Shown here: positions 33,702 through 45,254 of the stretch, in pieces
Numbering within the stretch: the stretch's first letter is position 1
Layout: every line of letters begins with the position of its first letter
Notes under the pieces: model-generated
Database searches by the model: none
What the model was told of the DNA's origin: nothing
Seen by the model: only the letters and a program-made list of their open reading frames with translations
Translations under genes and position numbers: made by a program
Source of the DNA: Tuctoria greenei
Taxonomy: Eukaryota > Streptophyta > Magnoliopsida > Poales > Poaceae
Assembly: GCA_036927565.1 (NCBI GenBank)
Contig: JAYESD010000001.1
Span: 276,593,560 to 276,657,559 of the forward strand
DNA: 64,000 nucleotides
Direction of reading: 5' to 3'

Positions 33702-34618
33702 TGTCGGTACCCTCAAGACTAGGTACTCCCGCATACAAGAAGAAGCTCCGGACCCAGGCTGCCTGCCGAGGAGGGCTCCAGAGCTTCCACGCGTGCTCCA
33801 GCTCCGTGCCCTTACTCCCACTAAGGAGGGCTCTGGAGCTGCCACGCGCCCTGTGGCACTGGGCCCTCGCTCCCACCAAGGAGGGTTCCAAAGCTGGGGT
33901 GTGTCTCACGACCTGCAATAAGCCGTGAGCCCCGAAGAGTGAAGGGCAATGCGTGATGTCCAGTTGCGCGAGAGGCCCGAGAGAGAAGAAAGTCCGTGTT
34001 TCTTTTTGTAAGGCACGTGCCTACCTCTAGCACACGATGCAGCGCACACCCCTTGTCAGGTCCCGCTGCATCCAATCACATCGCAGTGAAGGCGCCGCAG
34101 GCCTACCCCGCTCCGCCAAGTGGGTAGCTTACGGCGACAAGACATACGGATGGGACATCACCTACCATCATCAATGACTACGCATTTCCATTGGCGTCCG
34201 ACGCGGCAAGAGTCTTCAAGCCGCGGTCAGAGGCAGCGTACACAAGAAATCATATATCTTTAGGATAAGATCGCCCTTGAGCCACCTGTCGGGTCTTGGG
34301 CCCCACTTGTAAGTTGTCCAGTCTTGGACTATAAAAGGATCGGGCAGCCATCGACTTAGACATCTTCCCTGGTCCGCTCGGACAAGGACACCAGACTCAG
34401 AATCCCCGATACACACACATACACATACACACTCACCAAGCAATACAATCCACCGTGGAGTAGGGTGTTACGCTCCTTGCGGCCCGAACCGCGTAAAAAC
34501 AACTGTCTCATACTCTTCTGCTAGAACACTAGTTTGAGGCCTAAGCCCTGTCGAACAAGAACCTTTGCGGGCTGCTCCTTTGCAGATCCGGGGAAAGCGT
34601 CGCATTGACCCTTCGACA
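33702..34618 (+). repeat. Right LTR of the non-autonomous element
   Basis: A 917-bp copy of the left LTR, starting TGTCGGTACCCT and ending CCTTCGACA. It has about 30 extra bases near 33970-34010 relative to the left copy. Confidence 0.88.
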
Positions 34619-36565
34619 ATCTCATTTCCTTAAACCCTAGTTTGTGGCAAATTGTTATGACGGGTGTACATCTTCCAAAGAATGAGGAAGACATCACTTC
34701 GGAGCAAGAAGTCCTCCTCCATGGCAATGCTCGAGCCGTTGGAGTGATTACCTCCTCATTGACTCGAGAGGAGTTCAACTGCATTGAAGGGTTGGAGGTT
34801 GCCAAGGAGATATGGGACACCCTCAAGACGACGCATGAGGGCAACCGTGTCATTAGGGAGGCAAAAATCGAGATGATTGAAGGAGAGCTTGGGAGGTTCA
34901 CCATCATGGATGGTGAGTCCCCCACAAGACATGTATGACCGCCTCAAAACTCTCATCAACAAGAGTCGGTCTTATGGAAGCACACGATAGATCGGCCATG
35001 AGGTGGTAAAGAGGATGATTCGAGCATTCATGCCTTGAAACATCACTCTTTGCTCACTAATTCGTGAGAGTCCGGGTTTTCACAAGATGACTTCTGAAGA
35101 AGTGCTTGGGAGAATCATCAACCACGAGATGATGGAGCAAGAAGCTATGTTCTACAATGATCTACAAAAGCTCTCCTCCTCCAAGAAAAGGGATGTTGCA
35201 TTCAAGGCAACATCCTCAAGATCATAAGAAAATGAAGAGAGTGGTGAAGAGAGCCCCGGCACCGATGAGGAAGAGGCACTCTTCATCAACAACTTCAAGA
35301 TGATGTTTAGAAGAAGGAGGGGGAGCTACCATCATGAAAGCAAGAGCAAAGACAAACCCAAAACAAGATCAAAGAGGGCTTGCTACAATTGTGGGGAGTA
35401 TGGCCACTTCATCGTGGATTGCCCACATGAAGAAAACAACAAGAAGGAGGGAAAGTCCAAGGAGAAGAAGTACTTCAAGAAGAAGAAGCAATCCAAACAT
35501 GCCCACCTTGGAAAGGAGTGAGATTCAAATGAGGAATCCTCTTGAGATAGCAACCATTGTTATGAAGAAGATAACTACGGAGAACAAACTCTTTTCCAAC
35601 TTGGAGATTTCAAGGCAAACTTGCCTCATGGCCAAGGAGAGAAGAAAGAAGGTTAAATCTAAATCCTCCTCTTCAATTTTCTCGCATGATGATTTTGATA
35701 GTAGTAGTGAAAATGAACACATGCTTAAGGACATGAGTAAAAGTACTTTGAAAAGATTGAGGTTGTTGACAGAGGATATATTTGAGAAGGAAGAGCTCAT
35801 CAACTGTCAAGAGGACATCATCATCTAACAAAAGGAGAGATGTCAAGAGGTTGAGGAGCTCTTGGAGCTTGAAAGAGAAAGAAGCAAGAAGCTTGAGCGT
35901 GAACTCGCTTTGAGCAAGGAAACTTGCTCAAACCTTGAGAACACTACAATTATGCTCAATGATGAACTTGTTAGTTTGACACAAGCTAACAAGATCCTTG
36001 AAACACAAGTGAAGTCTCTCAAGGTCAATGCCTCTTCTTCCTCTACAAGCTCACCTTCTACAAATGTCAAATCCGAAGCGCCTCAACCTTGCAAATGCTC
36101 AAACTTGATTATAAAACTTAAAGATGAGCTTAAGTTCACACAAACCAATCAAGCACCAAATGATGGCATCTTTGACAAGGAGAAGATGGCATATGCATGT
36201 AGTGCATACACCAACACAAGACATCCCCTTGTCAAGGATGGTCTTGATTATTCAAGGGGGATGAGGCAAAACGCCAAAACTCCCAAGAATGGCAAATACT
36301 TAATTATTTTTGTCAAGTGAGGTTCATACAATAATAAGGGAAAGAACATCGCTACATCTCCTAAAATGCCTAAGAAAAAACATCATCCCTTGTTCCATGA
36401 TTTTGATGCATCATATGTTTTATTGAGGAACAAGTTTGGAAAGGCCTATGCTAGGTATGTTGGGCCACACTACAAAAGTCCTAAACCTTGTGTGTGGGTT
36501 CCCAAGTGCCTCTTGATTAACATCAAAGGACCCAACACCGCTTGGGTACCTAAAGCCAAGGCTTA
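34619..36565 (+). pseudogene. Copia gag, 3' part, with zinc knuckle and coiled-coil region
   Basis: Gag resumes after the insertion with VMTGVHLPKNEEDI, GNARAVGVITSSL and AKEIWDTLKTTHEG, the retrotransposon gag core of plant Copia elements. A CCHC knuckle, CYNCGEYGHFIVDC, lies near 35380-35420 with a Lys-rich stretch after it. From about 35640 to 36200 a long charged region (KRLRLLTEDIFEKEEL, then LELERERSKKLERELALSK) should form a coiled coil. Later frames contain YVGPHYKSPK and WVPK. Frames shift at about 34920 and 35525, and stops occur at 35222, 35826, 36318 and 36563. The long coiled-coil Gag extension fits Sireviruses. Confidence 0.85.
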
Positions 36566-36599
36566 AATCTTTCTTGTAGGCATACTCCTCCAGTGGAAC

Positions 36600-36739
36600 T
36601 AAATGGATTCTTGATAGCGGATGCACAAATCATATGACCGGAGGGAGGAATATGTTTGTGGAGTACGAGCAAAATGAAGATCCAAGTGAAGTAATCTATT
36701 TTGAGTACAATAGCCAAGGAAAAATCCTTAACACCGATA
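36600..36739 (+). pseudogene. Copia protease, N-terminal remnant
   Basis: Encodes WILDSGCTNHMTGGRNMF, the aspartic protease active-site region of Copia pol (DSGCxxHMTG), then SQGKILNTDK. It stops at an (AAT)n tract where foreign sequence begins. The rest of the protease and the whole integrase are missing. Confidence 0.85.
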
Positions 36740-36740
36740 A

Positions 36741-36787
<47 letters not shown>
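36740..36787 (+). repeat. (AAT)n microsatellite, about 16 copies
   Basis: A perfect AAT tract exactly at the border between Copia pol and the inserted sequence. It may have grown from the target-site sequence or from the tail of an inserted element. Confidence 0.95.
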
Positions 36788-36789
<2 letters not shown>

Positions 36790-39546
36790 TGATACTAAAC
36801 ATAAAATAGGAAGAGGAAAAAGAAAAAGGAGAAAACCCACGTTACTCACACTCCCGATGGAAGTATGGGCAAATAGCTAGACTCTCACGCCTTCTCTGTG
36901 CATATGCCAGCATAGGATATTTTCTATCTACCCCTTCCCTTTTTCCCAAATTACAAGAAACCTCCATACCCTTTTTTTTTCACAACAGCACACGCCACTT
37001 CCCCTCTGTATTAAACCAGCATAGTTTTCAATCAGCCCCTCCCACTTTCACTTGATCACAAAATCCCTCATCCTTCTTCCTTTGAGCAAAGCAGCAGCCC
37101 CGCCTGTTTGGCTGTTTCATTGTACCAAACAACACTATCTTCTACTCCATGGCAGGGACCAAACTCGCTCTACACAACCCCATTTCCATGGCTCACGAAG
37201 ACTTCTGCACACGTACGACACATTTATTTCGCTTCCACCGTGCGCATGCTGGAGCAGCTCCAGCGAGTGGTCGCATCGCCATTGCCATCGCGTGCAACTG
37301 CCACCCTCTCTGAGCAACGAGTCGTCGCTGTCGCCCCACGGAACAGCAGCCGGACAATGTGACGCCTCGTGCACGCGTAGTAAAGGGTTGTTAGCCTGTG
37401 ATGTCCTCTCCGCGCGCGTGCCGCACGGCTTGCAGCGAGTCATCGCCATCTTTTCGTCCTTCCGAGCAGCGACCAATCTCGTCGCAATTACCATCGTCCT
37501 CAGTGAACTCCGACCCTCCTCACCTTTCTCTGGCGGCTATAAAAGGCGCCCAACCTGCCTCGCTCGACCACCAGAGCCACCGCAGTTCCGCACTTCATAG
37601 ACGCCACGCGTCGATCTCCGACGAGGAGCCACCCCGTCCAAGCTGAGAGTCAGGTGAGCACCTCCGGTGTCAAGGCTACCTCCCCGACCTGTCCCCAAGC
37701 CATTTCCCTTTCCTCTCCGAGCTGGCCTGGACCACCACCCACCCCCTTCCGAGTAGCCGCCGTCTCGTTCAACCGAGACCCGAATTAATGCCTCCATCGA
37801 GTTTGCCGTGGTCCGAGCCACCGATTTCCCCACCTTAGGCCGCCCTTTTCACTCTCTCTCCCATGGCCGGAGCTTCACGAGCCGCCCATGGCTGCACTCG
37901 GCGGGAGAAAGAAGAAGCACTCCTTGCCTTTCTCTGATTGGTTGGCCATATGTTGTATAATATACGGTAGTTTATACGTGTGGCCCATGTGTTAGTTGAC
38001 AACCCAGTCCTTTTAGCCCACGCCAAGACCAAGCACCAGCAGCCTGGAGGTCCACCCGCGTGCAAGGCTGCCTTCGCTGATGCAAGCAGTAGCTGTACGT
38101 AGTGAGCCTATAGTTCATCTTCTCTCACACCAAGCCCAAGTAACAACAGACCATCACCCCTATTAAACTAAGCCGTGGGCCATAGACCATAGAATTCAAG
38201 TCAACGTGAAGCTTGGCACAAACCCATGAATAAATCATTTAATTAAATATTCCTTTCGTAATTAATCCAGTCACTGCGTTATAAAATCCGTAACTTACTC
38301 ATGCAAACTCCGATTAATCTTATTCATTCTCTAAAAATCATCTAAACTTATAACATGTTTAATGCAATCATGATTGTATAATGTATTGATATATGTTTGC
38401 TTTTATTTGTATCTGTGCGCTTGCTTGCCGGTGTAGAACCCGTGCCAGAGGAGAACCCGGAGGATCCGGGAGATCAAGAGCTTGAAGCCGCAGACGGTAG
38501 CAAATGCAAGTTTCATCGACCCCTTTTTGTTCATGTTACACCTATGTGAGGCTTATCCGTTGTTGCCAGTAGATTAGATTATTGCATTTGTGATTAATAC
38601 CGACTCGAGTGACAGAGAGAAGTCATGCTAGTTCACATGTCGCATATTGAGACGATGACATGATGATTGAGGATGATGTTTTGTTGTACATCTGGTGAGA
38701 GCATGTACGAGTTGAGACCGGGGCAGACGGGTTGGTGTTGGTGTAAGGCTATCATGGTGGTAGACTTACGACCTTGGTTGGGTTTATGGAGGCTGCCCTG
38801 GTGAGCCTTAAGGACCGAGTTGTTTTGACATCTCATCTAACTTCCTTTCAGTACGACTACATGTCCCTCTATGGGCAGGACTTAGCTTAATCCCAGTGGC
38901 TACCCCGACAGTCGTCCACGGTGGAGAGAGAGTTATGTTAAGAGATCATTAAGCTCACTGATAATATTGATACTGGGTTGGGGGCGACTGGTCCAGGTGA
39001 TGTTTCGACTGGATGTCGGTTAGGTCGGACCGTCTTGATGGTCCGTGCATGTGGGTACAGCGTACAACCTCTGCAGAGTGTAAAATCCATTCGAATGGCC
39101 GTGTCCTCGGTATAGGATGGGTTATGGTGTGTTCATGACAACTAGAAAGCCGCCTATGGTGAGATGGAGTTGAGAGTTGTTCACGGATAAGCTATCTGGT
39201 TGCGTTACTATTTATTTGTACATTGCATTTATATCTGTTTATTCCCCTCCCGAAGGGCGAAGTGGAGCTTGCTGAGTACTTTTGTACTCAAACGTTGTTG
39301 ATTGATTGTTTTTCAGAGGATCCTGACTTCGTGCCGGAGGATTTCGAGTAGGGTCGCATCCGCACCCAAGTCATGTGTAGTGGATTGGATGACAAGGAGA
39401 TACTAGTCTTGTTGTCGACTATTATATTAGCTTTGTTAGTAGTTATTGTGTTTATGCATAAGGTTGTGTATGCATAAAGTTATGGTTGTAGCTCCACTTG
39501 GAATGTAATATTATGTACCGAACTTGTTTTTGGTAATAATATTGCA
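36788..39546. mobile_element. Unclassified insertion, about 2.75 kb, solo-LTR-like, replacing Copia integrase
   Basis: Copia pol stops at 36739 and resumes at about 39547, but the missing integrase is not in between. The inserted sequence starts TGTGATACTAAAC and can be ended at ATTGCA, so TG...CA borders are possible. It contains GGCTATAAAAGGCGCC near 37535, followed by a CT-rich leader-like region, and GCTGAGTACTTTTGTACTCA near 39270, a word seen in some plant Gypsy LTRs. No conserved protein is found and no clear TSD flanks it. A solo Gypsy LTR combined with a deletion is the favoured reading; another element type is possible. Confidence 0.5.
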
Positions 39547-41494
39547 TGCTCAGTTCCGAACTTATGGATCAGGACGCTTCAAGCAAGTTGATCGTCATGT
39601 GCTATATCAAGAAGAAGCTCCACAAGTGGTGATAGGAAGGATGACACTTGGAGACATACGACCACAAGAACAACCTCATGACTCAAGTGATCATCCTATC
39701 TCTCAAGCAAGTTCTTCCTCAAATGATCATACTCAAGTTTCCCAAGATGCGCTCCAAGAAGATGAAAATGGAGGCATCAATCAAGGGAGAGACAATGAAG
39801 ATGAGGAAGACGAAGATGAAGATTCAAGACCTCAAGCGCCTAAACCAAGAGTGCACCAAAGCGTTCAGCGGGACCATCCCGTTGACAATATACTTGAAGA
39901 CATCTCCAAGGGGGTAACAACTCGATCTCGTGTTGCAATCTTTTGTGAATATTACTCTTTTGTTTCTTCTTTGGAGCCTCACAAGGTTGAAGAAGCGCTA
40001 CGAGATCCAGATTGGGTAATGGCCATGCAAGAAGAGCTCAACAACTTTGAATGAAATCAAGTATGTGAGCTCGTGAAGAGGCCTAATGCGAATGTTGTAG
40101 GCAACAAGTGAGTGTTCCGCAAAAAAGAAGATGAATACGGGGTGGTTACAAGTAACAAGGCACAATTTGTGGCCAAAGGGTATTCACAAGTCGAAGGTTT
40201 GTATTTTGATGAAACCTTTGCTCCCGTAGCTAGGCTTGAATTAATTTTTATATTACTTGCCTTTGCTCCTCACCATGATTTTAAGTTGTATCAAATAGAC
40301 GTCAAGAGTGCATTCCGCAATGGTCCAATCAAGGAAGAGGTGTATGTGGAGCAACCCCCGACTTTGAAGATCAAGAATTCCCAAACCATGTTTACAAATT
40401 GCGTAAGGCTTTCTATGGCCTCAAACAAGCTCCTAGAGCTTGGTATGAGTGCCTTAGAGACTTTCTAACTCAAAATGGTTTCAGAATTGGAAAGGTGGAT
40501 TACACTCTATTCACTAAGCACTTTGATGATGATTTGTTTATTTGCCAAATATATGTCGATGACATTATATTTGGTTCTACTAACAAAACTTTTTGTGATG
40601 AGTTCTCTAAGATAATGACGGAAAGATTTGAGATGTCCATGATGGGGGAGTTTCCTAGGTTGAAGTAAAACAACTCAAGGAAGGCACATTCATTAGTCAA
40701 ACTAAGTACACACAAGACATACTCAATAAGTTTGACATGAACAAGGCCAAACCCATCAAGACTCCAATGGCAACTAATGAACATCTCAATCTTAATGAAG
40801 ATGGTCCAAGTGTGGACCAAAAGGTATATCGCTCCATGATAGGTTCATTGCTTTACTTATGTGCATCTAGGCCCGATATCATGCTTAGTGTGTGTATGTG
40901 TGCTAGATTTTAAGCTGCTCCTAAGGTGTGTCATTTGATCGCCGTTAAGAGAATTCTTAGATATTTGGTTCACACACCAATCCTAGGACTTTGGTACCCC
41001 AAAGGTTCTAAGTTTAACCTTATTGGATATTTCGATGCGGATTATGCGGGGTGCAAAGTTGATAGGAAGTGCAACTCCGAAACTTTCCAATTCCTTGGTA
41101 GATCTCTAGTCTCTTGGTCCTCAAAGAAATAAAACTCCATTGCTCTTTCCACAACCGAAGCGGAGTATGTCGCCGCTAGAAGTTGTTGTGCACAACTTCT
41201 TTGGATGCGACAAACTCTTAGGGACTATGGCATAAACTTGCACCATATTCCCCTCCTATGTGACAATGAGAGTGCCATTAAAATAGCCCACAATCCAGTT
41301 GAACATTTAAGGACCAAACACATCGATATTCACCACCACTTCTTGAGATATCACTCCATAAAAGGAGACATTGCAATTTCCCATGTGAGAACCGAAAAAC
41401 AGTTGGCTAATATTTTTACCAAACCCCTAGATGAAAGAAGATTTTGTGAACTTAGGAGTGAGTTAAATATCCTAGATTCTCGAAATGTGGCTTG
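39547..41494 (+). pseudogene. Copia reverse transcriptase and RNase H
   Basis: After an acidic linker, the RT opens EEALRDPDWVMAMQEELNNFE. Next come QFVAKGYSQVEG, FDETFAPVARLE, YQIDVKSAF, YGLKQAPRAWYE and the catalytic YVDDIIFGS near 40555. The C-terminal part contains YRSMIGSLLYLCASRPDI. RNase H follows with GYFDADYAG, TTEAEYVAA, LLCDNESAI and RTKHIDIHHHFLR, ending at a TGA at 41493-41495. Frames shift near 40390 and 40670, and stops occur at 40052, 40109, 40912 and 41130. Both domains are recognisable end to end but inactive. Confidence 0.92.
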
Positions 41495-42375
41495 AGTCTT
41501 GCACATCTAATTCTTATATTCAAAATTCACACATACTTGCGAAAAACTCATCCTCCTCAATTTTCTACAAATTATTTTGAAATTATCGAATCTTTGTGAA
41601 TTATGGTCATATTTTGATTGTTGATTGCTTACTGACTATGTTTACAAAGATCTTTTGTGAAAATATAGTCCAAAATGATCAAATCTCTACTGAAAATTCA
41701 ATATATAGGAGTTTTCAGCCTCACGACCGGACTAGTCCGCCACATCCGCTGACTGGACAAGTCTGGGTCCCCGACCGGACTAGTCCGTCCCTTGGGGACT
41801 TAACCTCCCCTGGATGCCATCGACCTCTTCACTTCATTCAAACACACACACTCTCTCTCTCCAAAACGCACGAAAACTGGCCCCAAATCGGCGATTTTTG
41901 ATTCCAACCACCAAATCTCGATTCCAATCCGTGGATTGAAGCTCTAGGGTGTGTGGGAACTCTTCCCCAAGAATCAGAGGCCGATTGCTCACCCACATTT
42001 CATCGAATCAAAGATTTGAAGAGGTATTCTTGACCTAATCCCAAAACCTTCGAAATTCAATTCTTTTAGATCTATTGATAGAAACTTCTTCAGAAAAGTT
42101 GTTGTCCACATCATTGTGATCATGAACATCAATTTTGGTGGTAGGATCCATAGTTGTTGCAAAATTTCTCTAGATTAGGGTTCTTGCTGTGTGAACCAGA
42201 CTAGTCCGGCCGTAGGCGGACAAGTCCGACTTTGTACGGACTAGTCCGACCCTTGAACGGACGAGTCCGGGTTACACAGTGAAAACCCTAACCTAAATCA
42301 ATTTTGTGAATTCTACCACCATATCTTTACTTCCTTGGACTCATACACATTCCTTTGCAACTCTTATCAGCAACT
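41495..42375 (+). promoter_or_regulatory. Copia internal spacer with CGGACTAGTCCG palindromes
   Basis: A non-coding segment between RNase H and the third ORF. It carries perfect palindromes at 41728-41739, 41776-41787 and 42237-42248, plus near-copies. They are the same 12-mer that is repeated in the LTRs. A role in control of the third ORF or in packaging is possible but not shown. Confidence 0.6.
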
Positions 42376-44031
42376 ATGTCAGATTTTGACTACGTTCCCC
42401 TTTCTAACTCTGAAGCCGAGGCGTGAAGGCAAGCTCTTTATCACTGGGAGCGAGAGGAGCGAGAGCTCTCTATAGCTTTCCTCGAATCGAGGTTAGAGCC
42501 TAGAAAGGCAAAGAAGACTCAAAGGGAAGCTCATAACTCAGTTGCAGTCGAGGCAACTCCCAAGAAGAAGAGGCTTGTGACTATGGGGGAGAAGGCTAGA
42601 ACCCAGGAGGTAAGGACCTCCAAGGACAAGGACAAGGACCCAGTGGATGCTGCACCCAATAAGGGGGTTCTAGTTGCCAAAAAGCCAGCAAGCAAGGCCA
42701 AGAAGGGTGCCCCTCAACCCATTGGTCCCTTGAGGATGTCATCTCCTGCAAGGAACCCAAACCGTGCAGCGGCCTTCGATGCCAACATCTTCAAGGGCAA
42801 AGGGGTTAAGAAGACAAGAAAGCTTAGGAAGATCAATGTCTACCAAAGGGAGAGGATCACAATGGATCCCCGCTTTTGGTGTGACTTCCAGTGTGACTAC
42901 TACAGGACAGTCTACATGTCCAAGCAGACTCCAGTCACAGATGCTCAGTGGATTGACTGGGACTACATGGCCCAGAAGGATCACGTGGCTCTCAATGTTG
43001 TGATTGAGGCCATATAGCAACATGGATTGAAGAAGTGCATAACATTTCATTATGATTGGAATGTGGAGGTAATTGCTCAATTCTACTCCACTGTCTACTT
43101 CCACACTGATAGGGATCGGAGGATCACTTGGATGACATATGGAGAGCAATACTTCACCACCTACTGGGAGTTTGCTCAGCTACTAGACTTGGAAGACCAA
43201 CTGGACAATGATATCGTCATCTCTAATCTAAGGCCAGTTGATCGAGACACTTTGGAGTACATGTATCCAAGTCATGTACCTTTTGAGGTCGGACACATAA
43301 GGAACATCAAACCCTTCTACAGTGTCCTAAACCGAGTGCTCCGGAAGACCTTTGCTCCCAAGGATAGAGATGCGGGGATTACTCAAGGCAATTTGAGGCA
43401 CTTGATGGTGCTAATTGAAGGAGATGTTCGTTTCAATGTGGTGGACTACATCTTTGACGACATCTTTAATATCTCACATACTCCAAACCTATCATGTGGC
43501 TATGCTCCGTACATCATGTACATGATCGAGAAGGTGTCCGGGCTCAACTTCAAGAAGGATATCATTCATAGAAGGCTTCGTCCTCAAATTCCTCCCCCGG
43601 AGCCGGCTGCCCCTCGCAAGAAGAATGCAGATCCTCTTGCTTCTTCTTCACACTTCGCGTCATCACCTCCTCCACATCCTCCTTCATCACAATGTGGTAG
43701 TGACTTCTTCAAGTGATTTAAAGCCATCTTCTCCTCTTGCCGAAAAGCGGAAGTTCAACAACGTCGCATGGAGCGTCACCAAGAGAAGTAACTCAAGGCG
43801 ATGTGCGACAAGCTGGACATCCCCATGTCTCCCACCGCGGAGAGTGATGGGGAGATGACTCCATTCCCGGATTTCACCCCCGAGGAGCTCGCTCAATTCG
43901 GTGAAGTTGATACCTCTGCGGCGGCTCCGTCCAAAGATGATGATAATGGTGACCCGGAAGCCACGGAGAGCGATATCGGGCGCCAAGAAGGAGACGGAGA
44001 TGACGACGACGTCGATGATGATGAAGAGTAG
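42376..44031 (+). pseudogene. Copia third ORF (Sirevirus additional/env-like position), 552 codons with four stops
   Basis: One frame runs from ATG 42376 to TAG 44029-44031. It is broken only by nonsense codons: TGA at 42424, TAG near 43015, TGA near 43714 and TAA near 43792. All are explicable as C-to-T or G-to-A changes. The N-terminal about 140 codons are Lys-rich and probably disordered. The middle (about 43030-43580) is a folded-looking domain including WNVEVIAQFYSTVYFH and YWEFAQLLDL, which resembles the plant transposon-associated domain seen in many retroelement ORFs (PF20167-like, from memory). The tail ends in an Asp/Glu-rich run. No signal peptide or clear membrane span is seen, so a true envelope function is doubtful. 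Confidence 0.7.
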
Positions 44032-44421
44032 ATCTAAGGACTCTTCCTTCTTTATTTTCCTTTTCGGTGTCTTGATGCTAAAGGGGGAGAGATTGATGGG
44101 GTACTTAGAAAGGGGGGATCTCTAAAAGGGGGTACTTAGATAATAGTTTTATGGGAGAGAGATTGATCCACTATGGATTTATGTTTTAAAACTCTTATTT
44201 CAATTATTGTAAGACTTAGTTCATGTATATTGTCTAAATTGTGATGTTATGCTTGAGTTAACTGTTTCATCTTTCATGTTTGGTACCTTATCACAATTTA
44301 TGAGCACATCACTTAGGCACCCCACCATAACATGTATATATATGAGAACTCTCTCAATTTCTCTTACTCATGATGCATACATTGAGGGGGAGTCACTCAT
44401 ACAAATACATGTTATAAAAAC
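44032..44421 (+). promoter_or_regulatory. Copia polypurine-tract-like repeats before the 3' LTR
   Basis: Several purine runs (AAAGGGGGAGAGA, AAAGGGGGGA, AAAAGGGGG and GAGGGGGAG) lie between the third ORF and the Gypsy insertion. Another, AAAAAGGGGGAGA, ends just before the 3' LTR at 53711. Multiple PPT-like tracts are a Sirevirus trait. Confidence 0.7.
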
Positions 44422-45254
44422 TGTCGGTACCCTAAAAACCGTACAACCCCTGAGGTTACAAAGATCTCGAGGGAAGGCCGTCTACTTGAATTGAAGACCC
44501 TCGGAGGCCCACTTGTCAGACATGACCGGACCTGCTTCTCCAACATGGTTAATCCCTAGGTCGCCACGTGTACTGCCAAACCGGAGCTACCGCCCACAAG
44601 GGAGAAGCTCCGGACCAAGTACCGAAATGGCACCTCTGGACTTAACCCTTGATCAAGAGAAGCTCCGGACCTGACACGTGTCAGATAGCTCCGGAGCTAC
44701 CTGCTTCCCACAGCAAGCTCCAGAGCTGCCACGTGTCCAAACGTCGGAGCTGGCAACCTCTAACCTCCGGAAGACCTTGTAACGGATCCGGATCTTCAAA
44801 GGAGAGCCAAGGACTTCAAGACCCAATTAAATGTCATTAATACCATATTAATGACACTTAAACGGACAATCTTAACACCTGTAACGGCATTGTCGGAGCC
44901 CGTTACAGGATCATTAACAACAATTAATCGTGTATCAATACTAGTAACCGCCGGGGCCACATGTCGGGCCAGGCCAGCTTGTAACGGCCTGTCCTTGTAC
45001 TATAAAAGGACAGGCCGACGATACACACAGGGACACGAACACAGACGTGGAGATCATACGTGACAAACTAATACAACACCGACACACCCGTGGTGTAGGG
45101 TATTACGCTCAGGCGGCCCGAACCACGTAAATCTTAGTGTCTCCTGTGTTAAACCGCAATTCACCTTCTTGGGTCTCCGCGCGCCCACACCGAACCACAA
45201 ACTCCTTCAACACTTTAGCAGTGTCAGGAGATCTGCCGACTCCAACAGTCGACA
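44422..45254 (+). repeat. Gypsy 5' LTR
   Basis: TATAAAAG at 45001-45008 is the likely promoter. GTGTAGGGTATTACGCTC and GAACCACGTAAA follow it. The words AAGCTCCGGA and AGCTCCGGAGCT (a perfect palindrome) recur upstream. Confidence 0.93.

Larger units (their letters stand above)
28240..34618 (+). mobile_element. Non-autonomous LTR retrotransposon (LARD-like) filled with tandem repeats
   Basis: LTRs lie at 28240-29125 and 33702-34618, both starting TGTCG and ending TTCGACA. The flanking pentamers TTCTC (28235-28239) and ATCTC (34619-34623) match at 4 of 5 positions, consistent with a mutated TSD. No gag or pol sequence exists. The interior consists of a 70-bp array (about 29240-30300), repeats of about 440 bp (about 30610-31930) and a 42-bp array (about 31940-33650). 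The region before the 3' LTR ends in a purine tract, GGGGGCCAC. The element sits inside Copia gag. LTR motifs and array cores shared with the Gypsy element suggest that it is mobilised by Tat-type Gypsy elements. Hand-counted LTR divergence is about 8-9%. Confidence 0.88.

Noticed and set aside
32738..33928. Open frame of 396 codons, and several others on both strands at 31888-33921, rich in Ser, Arg, Pro and Gly
   Set aside because: They arise because the tandem unit is 42 bp, a multiple of three, and GC-rich. Frames are open on both strands and have no family features.
37052..37600. 182-codon frame after a TATA-like box region
   Set aside because: No recognisable family and no codon-level pattern. 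It overlaps leader-like sequence of an inserted element, and other frames are open too.
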